Positions 51,835 to 63,776 of a stretch of DNA of 64,000 nucleotides are shown here, in pieces. The position numbers were made by a program, and so were the translations under genes. Numbering within the stretch: the stretch's first letter is position 1; each line of letters starts with the position of its first letter. Location: contig NZ_BDBD01000011.1 of assembly GCF_001612805.1 (NCBI RefSeq), forward strand, positions 558,001-622,000, written 5' to 3'. Origin of the DNA: Nocardia coubleae NBRC 108252. GTDB lineage: Bacteria > Actinomycetota > Actinomycetes > Mycobacteriales > Mycobacteriaceae. The notes beneath the pieces were generated by a model that saw only the letters and a program-made list of their open reading frames with translations, did not search any database and was not told the DNA's origin.

Positions 51835-53607
51835 ATGACGACGACAATCGAACGTCCCGAGGCGGAGTCGGTGACGCATTCCCCGCCGCCGACTCTTGTG
51901 ACATCGGTCCGACCCCACGTCCCCAGCTTCGCCGTGGTGATGATCGCGCAGGTCATCGGCTCACTGGCCGGGCTGGCGCCGCTGCTCGCGGTGGTCGAGG
52001 TCGGCCGGGTGCTGTTGTCGGCCGGGCCGGTCGATCACGACCGGGTGTGGCTCGCGGTGGCGATCGGCGCGATCGGTCTGCTGGTCCGGCTGGTGTTCAC
52101 CGGTACGGCGGCGGGGCTCGGCCATGTGCTCGACGGCCGGGTGCAGCTGGCGTTTCGGCGGCAGCTCGCCGCCCAGTTGGGGCGCGTGCCGACCGGCTGG
52201 TTCTCGGGCCGCCGGACCGGTGAGCTGGCCAAGGTGGTCGGCGACGACGTGAGCGCGGTGCATCCGGTGCTCGCGCACGCGCCCGGTGAGCTGGTGTCGG
52301 CGTTCGTGGTGCCACTGGTGTCGCTGGCGTATCTGTGCACGGTGGACTGGCGGCTCACGCTCATCACGCTCGTCCCGGTCCTGCTCGCGCTCTTGCACGT
52401 GCCGCTGCTCCTGCTGCCGGCGAGGGAACGTGAACAGCGGGAGTTCGACGCCGCTATGGGTCGCATCGCCGATGCGGTGGTGGAGTTCGTGCAGGGCATC
52501 GCGGTGGTCAAGGCCTTCGGCGGTGGCGATCGGGCGCATCGGCGATTCCGCACGGCCGCAGACGAATTCGCCGATACGTTCCTGCGTTTCGTTCGCGGTC
52601 TCGCTCCGGTGGCGGCCGGGATGCAGCTGGCGTTGTCGCCGCCGTTCGTGCTGCTGGTGATTCTGAGCGGCGGCACCTTCCTGCTCACCCGTGGCGAGCT
52701 GGCCGCCGCCGATCTGCTGCCGTTCCTACTGCTCGGGCTCGGCCTGACCGCGCCGGTCGCGGCGCTGCAACACGGTTTCGACGATCTGCAGGCGGCCGGT
52801 CACGCGATCGGCCGGATCAACGAGGTGCTCGCCGTGCGGCCACTGCCCGAACCCGCGCGACCCGTGGCTCCGCGCGGGCACCGGGTCGAGTTGCGGGACG
52901 TGCGCTTCGGCTACGACGACCGGGAGGTGCTGCGCGGTATCGACCTGGTCCTCGAGCCGGGTACCGTCACCGCGCTGGTCGGACCGTCGGGCAGCGGCAA
53001 ATCGACACTGGCGCAACTACTTCTGCGATTCTTCGACCCGAGTCACGGCAGCGTCGTCCTCGGTGGTGCCGATCTGCGCGACATCGGCAGCGATCGGCTC
53101 TACCGGTCGGTGTCGTTCGTCTTCCAGGATGTCCGACTGCTGCGCGCCTCGGTGGCCGACAATATCGCGCTCGCCGTGCCGCACGCCGACCGCGAACGGG
53201 TGATCGAGGCCGCCCGGCTGGCCGGGATCCACGAACGGATCCTCGACCTGCCGCACGGGTACGACACCGTTCTCGGCGAACAGGTCGGACTCTCCGGCGG
53301 TGAGGCACAACGGCTTTCACTCGCCCGTGCCTTGCTGGCCGACACCCCGGTACTGGTTCTCGACGAGGCGACCGCCTTCGCCGACCCACAGACCGAGCGG
53401 GCATTGCGCCGGGCCATGGCGAACCTGCGCGGTGACCGCACGGTGCTCGTCATCGCCCATCGACACGAAACCATCGCCGACGCCGACACCGTCGTCCTGC
53501 TGCGGGACGGCGTGATCGTCGAGCGCGGCGCACCCACCCGGCTGCTGGCCGAGGGCGGCGCGTTCGCCGCGTTCTGGCAAGCCGAACAAGGAAGCGACTT
53601 GTCATGA
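51835..53607 (+). CDS. ABC exporter half-transporter, first subunit
   Basis: Fused permease-ATPase half-transporter of 590 residues. The N-terminal part has six hydrophobic helices (about 30-310); the nucleotide-binding domain shows Walker A GPSGSGKS (383-390), the signature LSGGEAQR, Walker B VLVLDEAT and the H-loop His in AHRHET. The D-loop reads FADPQ. It pairs with the next subunit (GTCATGA overlap at 53604). The pair resembles the actinobacterial IrtAB/YbtPQ-like group and multidrug exporters; direction and substrate cannot be told. It is controlled by the divergent TetR. Confidence 0.87.
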   Translation: MTTTIERPEAESVTHSPPPTLVTSVRPHVPSFAVVMIAQVIGSLAGLAPLLAVVEVGRVLLSAGPVDHDRVWLAVAIGAIGLLVRLVFTGTAAGLGHVLDGRVQLAFRRQLAAQLGRVPTGWFSGRRTGELAKVVGDDVSAVHPVLAHAPGELVSAFVVPLVSLAYLCTVDWRLTLITLVPVLLALLHVPLLLLPAREREQREFDAAMGRIADAVVEFVQGIAVVKAFGGGDRAHRRFRTAADEFADTFLRFVRGLAPVAAGMQLALSPPFVLLVILSGGTFLLTRGELAAADLLPFLLLGLGLTAPVAALQHGFDDLQAAGHAIGRINEVLAVRPLPEPARPVAPRGHRVELRDVRFGYDDREVLRGIDLVLEPGTVTALVGPSGSGKSTLAQLLLRFFDPSHGSVVLGGADLRDIGSDRLYRSVSFVFQDVRLLRASVADNIALAVPHADRERVIEAARLAGIHERILDLPHGYDTVLGEQVGLSGGEAQRLSLARALLADTPVLVLDEATAFADPQTERALRRAMANLRGDRTVLVIAHRHETIADADTVVLLRDGVIVERGAPTRLLAEGGAFAAFWQAEQGSDLS

Positions 53608-55319
53608 CCCGCACACTGTTACGGGTGCTCGGTCATCAGTACGCGGGTCCGGTTCGCCGGACCGTGGTGTTGATGAGTGTCACCGCCGTGCTCGAAGGGT
53701 TGTCCTACCTGCTGCTCGTTCCCGTGTTGCGTGAGCTGTTCGGCAGCGAACCCGCGCGGGCCTGGCCGTGGCTGATCGGGTTCGGGTGCGCGGTCGCGGT
53801 GTACGCCGTGCTGCGTTATGTCAGCGATCTGTCGGGATTCCGCTCGGGCACCACGCTGCTGCGCGGGACCTATCACCGCATCGGCGACCACCTCGCGCGG
53901 CTGCCGGTCGGGTGGTTCGGGCCGGACCGGGTGGGTGAGGTGTCGGTGCTGGCCAGTCGGGGCGTGCTCGAGGCGATGGGCGTTATCGCGCACCTGCTCA
54001 GCCCGTTCATCACCGCGACGTTGACGCCGGCGACCATCGTGGTGGTGATCGCGGTCTTCGATTGGCGGCTCGGACTTGCCGCGCTGGTCGCCGTCCCCCT
54101 GGTGGCCGCGGTGCAGATCCGGGCGAGCCGTGCGCTGGCCGCCGTCGATGCCGAACGCCACGCCCGCGACCACGAGGCGGCGGGCCGCGTCATCGAGTAC
54201 CTGCGGGCCCAGCCGGTGCTGCGCGCGGGTGGCCGGAGCACCGAGCGGTTCGGTCTGCTCGATGATGCGCTGCGGGAGCTGCAGCGGGCCACTCATCGCT
54301 CGGTGCGCACCGCGCTGCCGGGGATGGTCGGTCTCACGCTCGTCGTCCAGACCATGTTCACCGTGGTGCTCGCGCTCGGGGCCTACCTCGCGCTCGGCGG
54401 CCGAATCGGTGCGGCCGAGGTGCTGGCGATCCTGGTGCTTGCCGCCCGTTGCGCCGAACCGTTGCTGTCACTGGCCGATCTGGGTGGCAAGCTGCGCAGC
54501 GCGCACTCCCAGCTCACCCGGCTGGACGAGCTGCTCAGCACCGAACCGCTTCCCGAGCCACGCGATCCGATCCGACCGCTCCGCCACGATCTCGAGTTCG
54601 ATGCCGTCGGCTTCGCGCGCGACGGTCACACCGTGCTGGACGGGCTGACGTTCCAGGTGCCGCAGGGTCAGCGGTTCGCGATCGTCGGGCCCTCCGGCGC
54701 CGGGAAATCCACGGTGCTTCAATTGCTCGCCCGATTCCACGATGTCGACGCGGGCGCGGTGCGCATCGGCGGTGTCGACGTGCGCGACATCGACACCGCG
54801 ACTCTGATGTCGTCCATCGCCATCGTCTTCCAGGAGGTGTACCTGTTCGACGGCACGATCGAGGACAACATCCGCCTCGGCCGACCCGACGCCACCGACA
54901 CCGAGGTGCGGGCGGCAGCGACCGCGGCCGGGCTGGACGAGGTGGTCGACCGTCTGCCGGGTGGCTGGTTTGCTGCTGTCGGCGAGGGCGGCGTACTGCT
55001 GTCCGGTGGTGAGCGCCAACGTGTTTCGATCGCCCGCGCCCTCCTGAAGGACGCACCCATCGTGCTGCTCGACGAAGTCACCTCGGCCCTCGACCCCGCC
55101 AACGAAGCAGCCGTCCACCAGGGCATCGAACGCCTGATGGCCGGGCGAACCGTCATCATCGTCGCCCACCGCCTGCGCACCGTCCGAACCGCCGACCGCG
55201 TACTCTTCCTCGACAAGGGAAGTGTCGTGGAGCATGGCACCCACCATGAACTCGTCGAAAAAGGCGGGCGCTACGCGGATTTCGTGGCAATCACCGACGC
55301 TGCGGCCACCACAAGTTGA
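53604..55319 (+). CDS. ABC exporter half-transporter, second subunit
   Basis: Half-transporter of 571 residues, partner of the gene at 51835. Six membrane helices are followed by an ATPase domain with Walker A GPSGAGKS (about 362-369), LSGGERQR, Walker B IVLLDEVTSALD and the AHR switch His. The first subunit's D-loop (AFADPQ) differs from the consensus SALD seen here, so the dimer may have one degenerate and one full ATP site, as in heterodimeric exporters. The ATG overlaps the first gene's stop, so 1:1 synthesis is expected. Confidence 0.87.
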   Translation: MTRTLLRVLGHQYAGPVRRTVVLMSVTAVLEGLSYLLLVPVLRELFGSEPARAWPWLIGFGCAVAVYAVLRYVSDLSGFRSGTTLLRGTYHRIGDHLARLPVGWFGPDRVGEVSVLASRGVLEAMGVIAHLLSPFITATLTPATIVVVIAVFDWRLGLAALVAVPLVAAVQIRASRALAAVDAERHARDHEAAGRVIEYLRAQPVLRAGGRSTERFGLLDDALRELQRATHRSVRTALPGMVGLTLVVQTMFTVVLALGAYLALGGRIGAAEVLAILVLAARCAEPLLSLADLGGKLRSAHSQLTRLDELLSTEPLPEPRDPIRPLRHDLEFDAVGFARDGHTVLDGLTFQVPQGQRFAIVGPSGAGKSTVLQLLARFHDVDAGAVRIGGVDVRDIDTATLMSSIAIVFQEVYLFDGTIEDNIRLGRPDATDTEVRAAATAAGLDEVVDRLPGGWFAAVGEGGVLLSGGERQRVSIARALLKDAPIVLLDEVTSALDPANEAAVHQGIERLMAGRTVIIVAHRLRTVRTADRVLFLDKGSVVEHGTHHELVEKGGRYADFVAITDAAATTS

Positions 55320-55412
55320 TAACCGCGGTGGTCGACGCCTACCCGGGCTCACTGTCGTCGCGCTGTCCGCACTGCCACAGTGGGATGGAGTCGGCGCGTA
55401 GCCTCCGAAACG

Positions 55413-56264
55413 TCAGCCTGGTGAAACCTCGACCAGGGCACCGGATTCCATAGCCACCCAGAGATGGCCGGTGGAGTCCACGGTGAGTCCGTGGGGTTCG
55501 GCGCCAGGAAGGGTCAGGTGGTCGATCTTGCCGTCGGTGTCGATCCGGCCGAGGTTTCCGCTGGCCCATTCGGTGAACCAGAGCGCACCGTCGGGCCCCG
55601 TGACGATTGCGTGCGGGCGTGAATCACGGTCTGGCAGAGCGTACTCGGTGACCGTACCCGCGCTGTCGATTCGCCCGATCGCGCCGACACCGATCTCGGT
55701 GAACCACACCGCACCGTCCGGGCCTGCGGCGATACCGACCGGGGCCGCCGAAGGGGTGGGCAGAGAGTGCAGTGTCACCGTAAGGTCGGTGTCGATGCGG
55801 CCGATCGCATTGCCCTGGTTCACCGTGAACCAGACCGCACCGTCGGAGCCCGCGGTGATCATCGACGGCATTCCGTCGACCGCGACCCCCTCGATCTCGC
55901 CGTCGCCCGCGATCCGGCCGACCCGACCGGCCTGCAATTCGGTGAACCACATCCCGCCGGGCCCAGCGCAGACACCGTAGGGCCCGTCCATCGTCAGACT
56001 GCTCACCGCGCCGTCGAGGGTGATCCGGCCCAGCCGGCCACCGTGGAACTCGGTGAACCACAAGGCGTTATCGTCTCCCGCCACGATCACCGTTGGTTGT
56101 CCGCCGACGGGGTCGAGAGCGAAGGTCTCGACCTGCCCCTCGGCATACCGCCCGATGGCGCTCTGGGTCACCAAGGTGAACCACAACGCACCGTCGGGTC
56201 CGATGGTCACCCCGTACGGTGCTCCGGCTACCTCGATCTCGCGCACTATCTCGCCGATACTCAA
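55413..56264 (-). CDS. Vgb/streptogramin-lyase-like beta-propeller
   Basis: A seven-bladed propeller of 283 residues. The repeated blade motif GPDGALWFTE (with variants GDDNALWFTEF, GSDGAVWFTV and GPDGAVWFTEI) and the interleaved GRID steps occur about seven times, the hallmark of virginiamycin B lyase and related proteins. Vgb opens the streptogramin B ring; most genomic homologues are uncharacterised. A TTG at 56264 gives the usual short N terminus (MSIGEIVREIEV), supported weakly by GGAGG upstream; an ATG-started longer form would add a Gly-rich leader. No signal peptide is seen. Confidence 0.75.
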   Translation of the reverse strand: MSIGEIVREIEVAGAPYGVTIGPDGALWFTLVTQSAIGRYAEGQVETFALDPVGGQPTVIVAGDDNALWFTEFHGGRLGRITLDGAVSSLTMDGPYGVCAGPGGMWFTELQAGRVGRIAGDGEIEGVAVDGMPSMITAGSDGAVWFTVNQGNAIGRIDTDLTVTLHSLPTPSAAPVGIAAGPDGAVWFTEIGVGAIGRIDSAGTVTEYALPDRDSRPHAIVTGPDGALWFTEWASGNLGRIDTDGKIDHLTLPGAEPHGLTVDSTGHLWVAMESGALVEVSPG

Positions 56265-56374
56265 CGATTCGATCCCCTCCTGGTCATGGGAACATCCCGC
56301 CCCACCCGCCACCGTACCGACCGTCGCCACGCCGGGCAGCCCACCGGGTGCCCGAATTCCGGGCCGTGAACGAA

Positions 56375-56410
56375 TCCGGGCCCCGCCGAACAGCATCGGC
56401 GGGGCCCGGA
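56375..56410 (-). terminator. Hairpin terminator after gcvP
   Basis: A perfect 15-bp stem (TCCGGGCCCCGCCGA at 56375-56389 and its complement at 56396-56410) with a 6-base loop lies 10 bases beyond the gcvP stop. No T-tract follows, as is usual in high-GC actinobacteria. Confidence 0.75.
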
Positions 56411-56420
56411 TCAGCGGGGA

Positions 56421-59231
<2,811 letters not shown>

Positions 59232-59279
59232 GGCAGCTCCAGGTCGGGCGGGTCGACCTCGTGGCCGACGGGTACCAGC

Positions 59280-59474
59280 CCTCCCCCTCTGTCTGTGCGC
59301 CTGAGAGATTCGGTAGCCGGTCGGAACCGTGCCCCTTTCCCCGTGGGCGGGCAGCCGGATGCCACCGCTTTCCAGAGGCGTCGAATCACCGCGCGGTCCC
59401 TGTTGCCTGAGAGATTGACGGGGAGGTGCTGCTCCTTCGGCGCCCGGACTCTTGCGATCCCAGGACTCTCCCGC
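59280..59474 (-). ncRNA. Tandem glycine riboswitch upstream of gcvP
   Basis: On the minus strand two glycine-aptamer units lie before gcvP. The first (59474-59402) opens with GGGAGAGTCCTG, has the conserved GCCGAAGGAGCA internal loop, and closes with CTCTCAGGCAAC. The second (to about 59280) contains CTCTGGAAAG, ACGGGGAAAGG and the closing CTCTCAGGCGCACAGACAGAG. The two-aptamer arrangement is the classical cooperative glycine riboswitch, an ON switch for glycine degradation. The long frame through it is not translated. Confidence 0.88.
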
Positions 59475-59641
59475 ACGACGGCGACGCACCTCCGAGTCTA
59501 GAGGCAGCAAACCCCCGGTCGCGCCACCAGGGGCCCGCCGGGGGTGTAGTGCTCGTCACTCCCCCACCGGGACGGGGAGACGTTTCGATCCCCCTGCGCG
59601 CAACCGGTGAATCCGGCGGCCCGCTGCGCGATCGTGTCGGC

Positions 59642-60859
59642 ATGACTTCCTCCACCGCGTCCGCGATTACAGATTCCGAGCTCGATGCCGTCTTCGCCCC
59701 GATCTTCGACCGGATCGCCGCCGGTGCGGTGGCCAGGGAGGTCGACCGGCGATTGCCGTTCGACGAGGTCTCCTGGCTGAAGGAGGCACGGTTCGGTGCG
59801 CTGCGGGTACCGGTCGAGTTCGGCGGCTACGGTGCGAGCGTGCGTCAGCTGTTCCGGCTGCTCATCGACCTGGCGGCCGCCGAGTCGAACCTGCCGCAGG
59901 CGCTGCGGGTGCACTGGTCGTTCGTGGAGGATCAGCGGCTGGCCGAGCCCGGCCCGCAGCGGGAGCGGTGGTTGCGGGTGGTGGCCGCAGGGACGCTGGT
60001 CGGTAACGCGATCACCGAACCCGGGGTGGGCGCCGTCGACCGGTATCACACCCGGCTGGCCGAGGACGGCGACCGGCTGCTCCTGAACGGGGTGAAGTAC
60101 TACAGCACCGGTTCGCTGTTCGCCGATCACATCCTGGTCGCCGCCGATCGTGACGGTGAGCGCCTCGGTGTGCTGGTCGACGCGAACGCCGAGGGGGTGG
60201 TGCAGCACGACGACTGGGACGGTTTCGGGCAGCGGCTCACCGCCAGCGGCACCACCGAGTTCACCGATGTCGTGGTGGCGCCCGATCGCGTCCTCGGGCC
60301 CGGCTACGGTGTCGCGGGCCCCACCTACGGCACCGCCTACCTGCAGTTGGTGCAGCTCGCGGTGCTCGCCGGGATCGCCGCTCGCGCCGAGCGCGACGCC
60401 AGGGAATGGGTGAGCGCGCGCACCCGCACCTACACGCACGCCTCGGCGGATCTGCCGCGCGAGGACCCCCTCGTCCAGCAGGTGATCGGGAAGTTGTCGG
60501 CGGCGGCATTCACCGCGCGCGCGACCGTCCTGGCCGTCGCGGACATCCTCGACCGGGTCCTCGCCGCCGGGGCGAAGGATCACGGTGACCTCGCCGCCGC
60601 CGAATTGGCCGCGGCGCAAGCGCAACTCGCGGTGATCGACATCGTCCTGGCCGCCACGACCCAGCTGTTCGAGCTCGGTGGCGCGTCCATCGTGTCCGAA
60701 CAGCTGCGCCTGGACCGGCACTGGCGCAATGCGCGCACCGTCTCCGTGCACAATCCGGCGATCTTCAAAGCCCGCGCGGTAGGTGACCACCTGCTCAACG
60801 GCACCGAGTTGCCGTTCGGTTGGAGCGCGGGCGAGCGCCGCACGGAGGTGACGCGATGA
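59642..60859 (+). CDS. DszC/SfnC-like flavin monooxygenase (acyl-CoA dehydrogenase fold)
   Basis: An acyl-CoA-dehydrogenase-fold flavoprotein of 405 residues of the group that includes DszC and other sulfur-acquisition oxidoreductases, which use reduced flavin and oxygen. Typical segments: EVSWLKEARFGALRVPVEFGG, EPGVGAVDRYHTRL, LNGVKYYSTGSLFADH (about 150-165) and FELGGASIVSEQLRLDRHWRNART near the C terminus. The acyl-CoA base Glu is not evident. The ATG at 59642 has no strong binding site. Its stop overlaps the LLM gene (ATGA at 60856); it heads the sulfone cluster. Confidence 0.82.
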   Translation: MTSSTASAITDSELDAVFAPIFDRIAAGAVAREVDRRLPFDEVSWLKEARFGALRVPVEFGGYGASVRQLFRLLIDLAAAESNLPQALRVHWSFVEDQRLAEPGPQRERWLRVVAAGTLVGNAITEPGVGAVDRYHTRLAEDGDRLLLNGVKYYSTGSLFADHILVAADRDGERLGVLVDANAEGVVQHDDWDGFGQRLTASGTTEFTDVVVAPDRVLGPGYGVAGPTYGTAYLQLVQLAVLAGIAARAERDAREWVSARTRTYTHASADLPREDPLVQQVIGKLSAAAFTARATVLAVADILDRVLAAGAKDHGDLAAAELAAAQAQLAVIDIVLAATTQLFELGGASIVSEQLRLDRHWRNARTVSVHNPAIFKARAVGDHLLNGTELPFGWSAGERRTEVTR

Positions 60860-62292
60860 GCAGGCCGATCGGCTTCAACGCGTTCGACATGAACTGCGTG
60901 GCCCACCAGTCACCGGGACTGTGGCGTCATCCGCTCGACCAGTCCCACCGCTACACCGATATCGGGTACTGGACCGAGCTGGCGAAACTCCTGGAACGCG
61001 GGCGGTTCGACGGCATCTTCATCGCCGATGTCCTCGGCACCTACGACGTGTACGGCGGCGACGACACCGCCGCGCTGCGCCAGGGTGCGCAGACCCCGGT
61101 CGCCGACCCGCTGCTGCTGGTGTCGGCGATGGCGGCGGTGACCGAGCATCTGGGCTTCGGCATCACCACCGGCACCGGGTTCGAGCATCCGTTCCCGTTC
61201 GCGCGCCGCATGTCGACCCTCGACCACCTCACGCGCGGGCGCCTCGGCTGGAATGTGGTGACGGGCTATCTGCCTTCGGCGGCAAGGAATTTCGGTGACG
61301 CCGATCAGCTCGATCACGACGAACGCTACGACCGGGCCGACGAGTACCTCGAGGTGCTCTACAAGCTCTGGGAGGGCTCGTGGGAGGACGACGCGGTGAT
61401 CCGCGATGCCGATCGCGGCATCTACACCGACCCGGCGAAGGTGCACCACATCGGTCATTACGGCAAGCACTACACCGTGCCCGGAATTCACGTGTCGGAG
61501 CCGTCACCGCAGCGCACGCCGGTGATCTATCAGGCGGGCGCCTCGCCGCGCGGGGTACAGTTCGCGGCCGAGAACGCTGAGGCGATCTTCATCGCAGGTC
61601 CCTCCAAACGCGTGCTGGCCCAGACCGTTTCGCGAGTTCGCGACGCGTTGGAGGCGGCGGGACGTGGACGGTACGAGGCCAGGATCTACGCGCTGGCCAC
61701 CATCATCACCGACGAGACGGACGAGGCGGCACGGGCCAAACACGAGGAATACCTGTCCTACGCGAGCGTCGAGGGCGGGCTGGTGTTCATGTCGGGCTGG
61801 ATGGGAATCGACCTGTCGCGATACGACCTCGACGACCCGATCGGTGAGGTGCACAGCAACGCCATCCAGTCCGCGGTGGCGGCGTTTCAGGAATTCGACG
61901 ACGACGGCCGCGAATGGACGGTGCGCGACATCGGGCGCTGGGCCGGTATCGGCGGCATGGGGCCGGTGTTCACCGGTTCCGGCGAAACTGTCGCCGACCT
62001 GCTGCAGGAGTGGGTCGCCGACACCGATCTCGACGGGTTCAACCTCGCCTACGCCATCACCCCGGGCACGTTCGAGGACATCGTGAACCATGTCGTTCCG
62101 GTGTTGACCGAACGCGGTGTGTACCGCACCGAATACGAGCCGGGGACCTTGCGCAACGCCCTCTTCGGGGCTGGTGATCGGCTACCCGCCCACCATCGTG
62201 GTGCCGGGTATCGCGTCGGTGGTCCGCGGTCAACCGTGCTGCCGCACGCGGTGTCACGGCCGGGGTCGGTGAACGAACCGGCGGGCGCGTAG
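60856..62292 (+). CDS. NtaA/SnaA/DszA-type flavin-dependent monooxygenase
   Basis: LLM-class (luciferase-like) monooxygenase of 478 residues of the NtaA/SnaA/DszA subgroup, which needs reduced FMN supplied by a separate reductase. The subgroup pattern is clear: RFDGIFIADVLGTYDVYGG (about 51-70), VSAMAAVTEHLGFGITTGTGFEHPFPFARR, GRLGWNVVTGY, and VIYQAGASPRGVQFAAENAEAIF near 225. DszA opens the sulfone ring of dibenzothiophene sulfone; here a different sulfone or thioether is likely. It is coupled to the DszC-like gene by ATGA overlap. Confidence 0.86.
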   Translation: MSRPIGFNAFDMNCVAHQSPGLWRHPLDQSHRYTDIGYWTELAKLLERGRFDGIFIADVLGTYDVYGGDDTAALRQGAQTPVADPLLLVSAMAAVTEHLGFGITTGTGFEHPFPFARRMSTLDHLTRGRLGWNVVTGYLPSAARNFGDADQLDHDERYDRADEYLEVLYKLWEGSWEDDAVIRDADRGIYTDPAKVHHIGHYGKHYTVPGIHVSEPSPQRTPVIYQAGASPRGVQFAAENAEAIFIAGPSKRVLAQTVSRVRDALEAAGRGRYEARIYALATIITDETDEAARAKHEEYLSYASVEGGLVFMSGWMGIDLSRYDLDDPIGEVHSNAIQSAVAAFQEFDDDGREWTVRDIGRWAGIGGMGPVFTGSGETVADLLQEWVADTDLDGFNLAYAITPGTFEDIVNHVVPVLTERGVYRTEYEPGTLRNALFGAGDRLPAHHRGAGYRVGGPRSTVLPHAVSRPGSVNEPAGA

Positions 62293-62353
62293 GAATGAAT
62301 TCGCGCTGATCGCAACACTCTTCATCGGGTGCAGGTCAGCGCAGTATTCCGGT

Positions 62354-63736
62354 ATGACATCGCAGACTCCCGCTTCCCGCTCCACTCGTTCGGCCGCGGT
62401 AATCGGCGCCGGCCAAACCGGCGTCACTGCGGCGCTAGGACTACTCGACGCCGGTTTCACCGTCACCCTCTACAGCGACCGAGATCAACGCGCACTGCGC
62501 GACGAGGTGCCCGCCACCGGCACCGCCCTCGAATTCGGCGAAACCCAGCAGGCCGAAGCCGCGCTCGGGCTCGACAGCTACACCGGCCGCGCACCCCGCC
62601 ACACCGGACTCAGTGTCCGCATCGCCGGACCGGAGAACGCCGAACTGATCGCGTTCGACGGCACCTTCGACGGGTATGTCGGGGTCGCGGTCGACACCCG
62701 CCTCAAGGCCGACGAACGACTCACCGCCTTCCGGGCCCGCGGCGGCGAGTTCGTCGTCGACAACGTCACCCCGCAGTCACTGGACGCGATCGCCGCCGCC
62801 AACGACCTCACCTTGGTCGCCACCGGTCGGGGCGGATTGTCCGACCTCTTCCCGATCGACACCACCCGCACCGTCTACGACAAGCCGCAGCGCTCGCTGC
62901 TCACCGTCACCGTGACCGGCCTCGGCTACGACTCCGGTGTGTTCGCGCACCGCGGCCCGGCCGGTGGTGCGCACAGCTTGTTCTCCATCCTGGCCGAGCA
63001 GGGCGAAGCGTGGTGGGGCCCGTACCTGCACAAGGATGTGGGTCCGAGCTGGGCGTTCCTCGGTTGGGCGCGTCCCGGTAGCGACTGGGAGACCCGATTC
63101 GCCGCGGCCGATTCCGCCGAGTCGGCGTTGCGGATCGTGAAGGACCTCTACCGCGACTACATCGATTGGGATCTGCCGGAGGTGCAGGCCACCCAGGTGA
63201 TCACCGAAGACCCGCACTCCTGGCTCAAAGGCGCGGTGCGCCCGGTCGTGCGACAGGGTGTGGGACGCACCGAGGGTGGCCACCCGGTCGCCGCCCTCGG
63301 CGATACCGCGGTCGCCTACGACCCGGTCGCCGGGCAGGGTGCCCAGAGTGGGCTGATCCAGGCACAGCGCCTGGTCGCGGCCGCCGCGGTGCACGACGGG
63401 CCCTTCGACGAGCAGTGGATCGGCGAGCAGTACGCCGCGTTCCTGGCCGCCCGCAGCGATGCCGCCGCCAAGGTGACCCGGCTGTTCCTCAGCGATCCCG
63501 AGTTCGCCGACATCGGCGGTGAGTTCTTCGCCACAGCAGCCGTCGACCCGCGCTTCGCCTCGGCGCTGGTCGGGCTGCTGCACCGGCCGCAGCCGTTCCT
63601 CGCCATCGACACCCCCGAGGACGCCGCCGCCTACATCACCCAGGTCACCGGTGTGGACGCGGGCGAGTTGCTGGCGAAGTTCGCACCGGCGGGCCGCTTC
63701 GCGCGGTCGACGTTCGCACCGGTCGCCGTCGGATAG
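62354..63736 (+). CDS. StyA-like FAD monooxygenase
   Basis: Single-component-type FAD monooxygenase subunit of 460 residues, closest in layout to styrene/indole monooxygenase StyA: FAD-binding AVIGAGQTGVTAALGLLDAGF (about 14-34), the linking ATGRGGLSDLF (about 155), and DTAVAYDPVAGQGAQSGLIQA near 318 (the second FAD-contact motif). StyA also makes sulfoxides from thioethers. A flavin reductase is not visible in the window. It lies between the DszA-like gene (61-base gap) and sfnG, so sulfoxidation in organosulfur use is a reasonable hypothesis. Confidence 0.78.
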   Translation: MTSQTPASRSTRSAAVIGAGQTGVTAALGLLDAGFTVTLYSDRDQRALRDEVPATGTALEFGETQQAEAALGLDSYTGRAPRHTGLSVRIAGPENAELIAFDGTFDGYVGVAVDTRLKADERLTAFRARGGEFVVDNVTPQSLDAIAAANDLTLVATGRGGLSDLFPIDTTRTVYDKPQRSLLTVTVTGLGYDSGVFAHRGPAGGAHSLFSILAEQGEAWWGPYLHKDVGPSWAFLGWARPGSDWETRFAAADSAESALRIVKDLYRDYIDWDLPEVQATQVITEDPHSWLKGAVRPVVRQGVGRTEGGHPVAALGDTAVAYDPVAGQGAQSGLIQAQRLVAAAAVHDGPFDEQWIGEQYAAFLAARSDAAAKVTRLFLSDPEFADIGGEFFATAAVDPRFASALVGLLHRPQPFLAIDTPEDAAAYITQVTGVDAGELLAKFAPAGRFARSTFAPVAVG

Positions 63737-63776
63737 CGACAGCCAACCCCCTCCCGCACCAACGTCTGGAGCAGCT

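Noticed and set aside
59232..59510. N-terminal extension of gcvP through the riboswitch
   Set aside because: The RNA aptamer motifs occupy it, and the conserved protein starts at the GTG 59231 with a good binding site.
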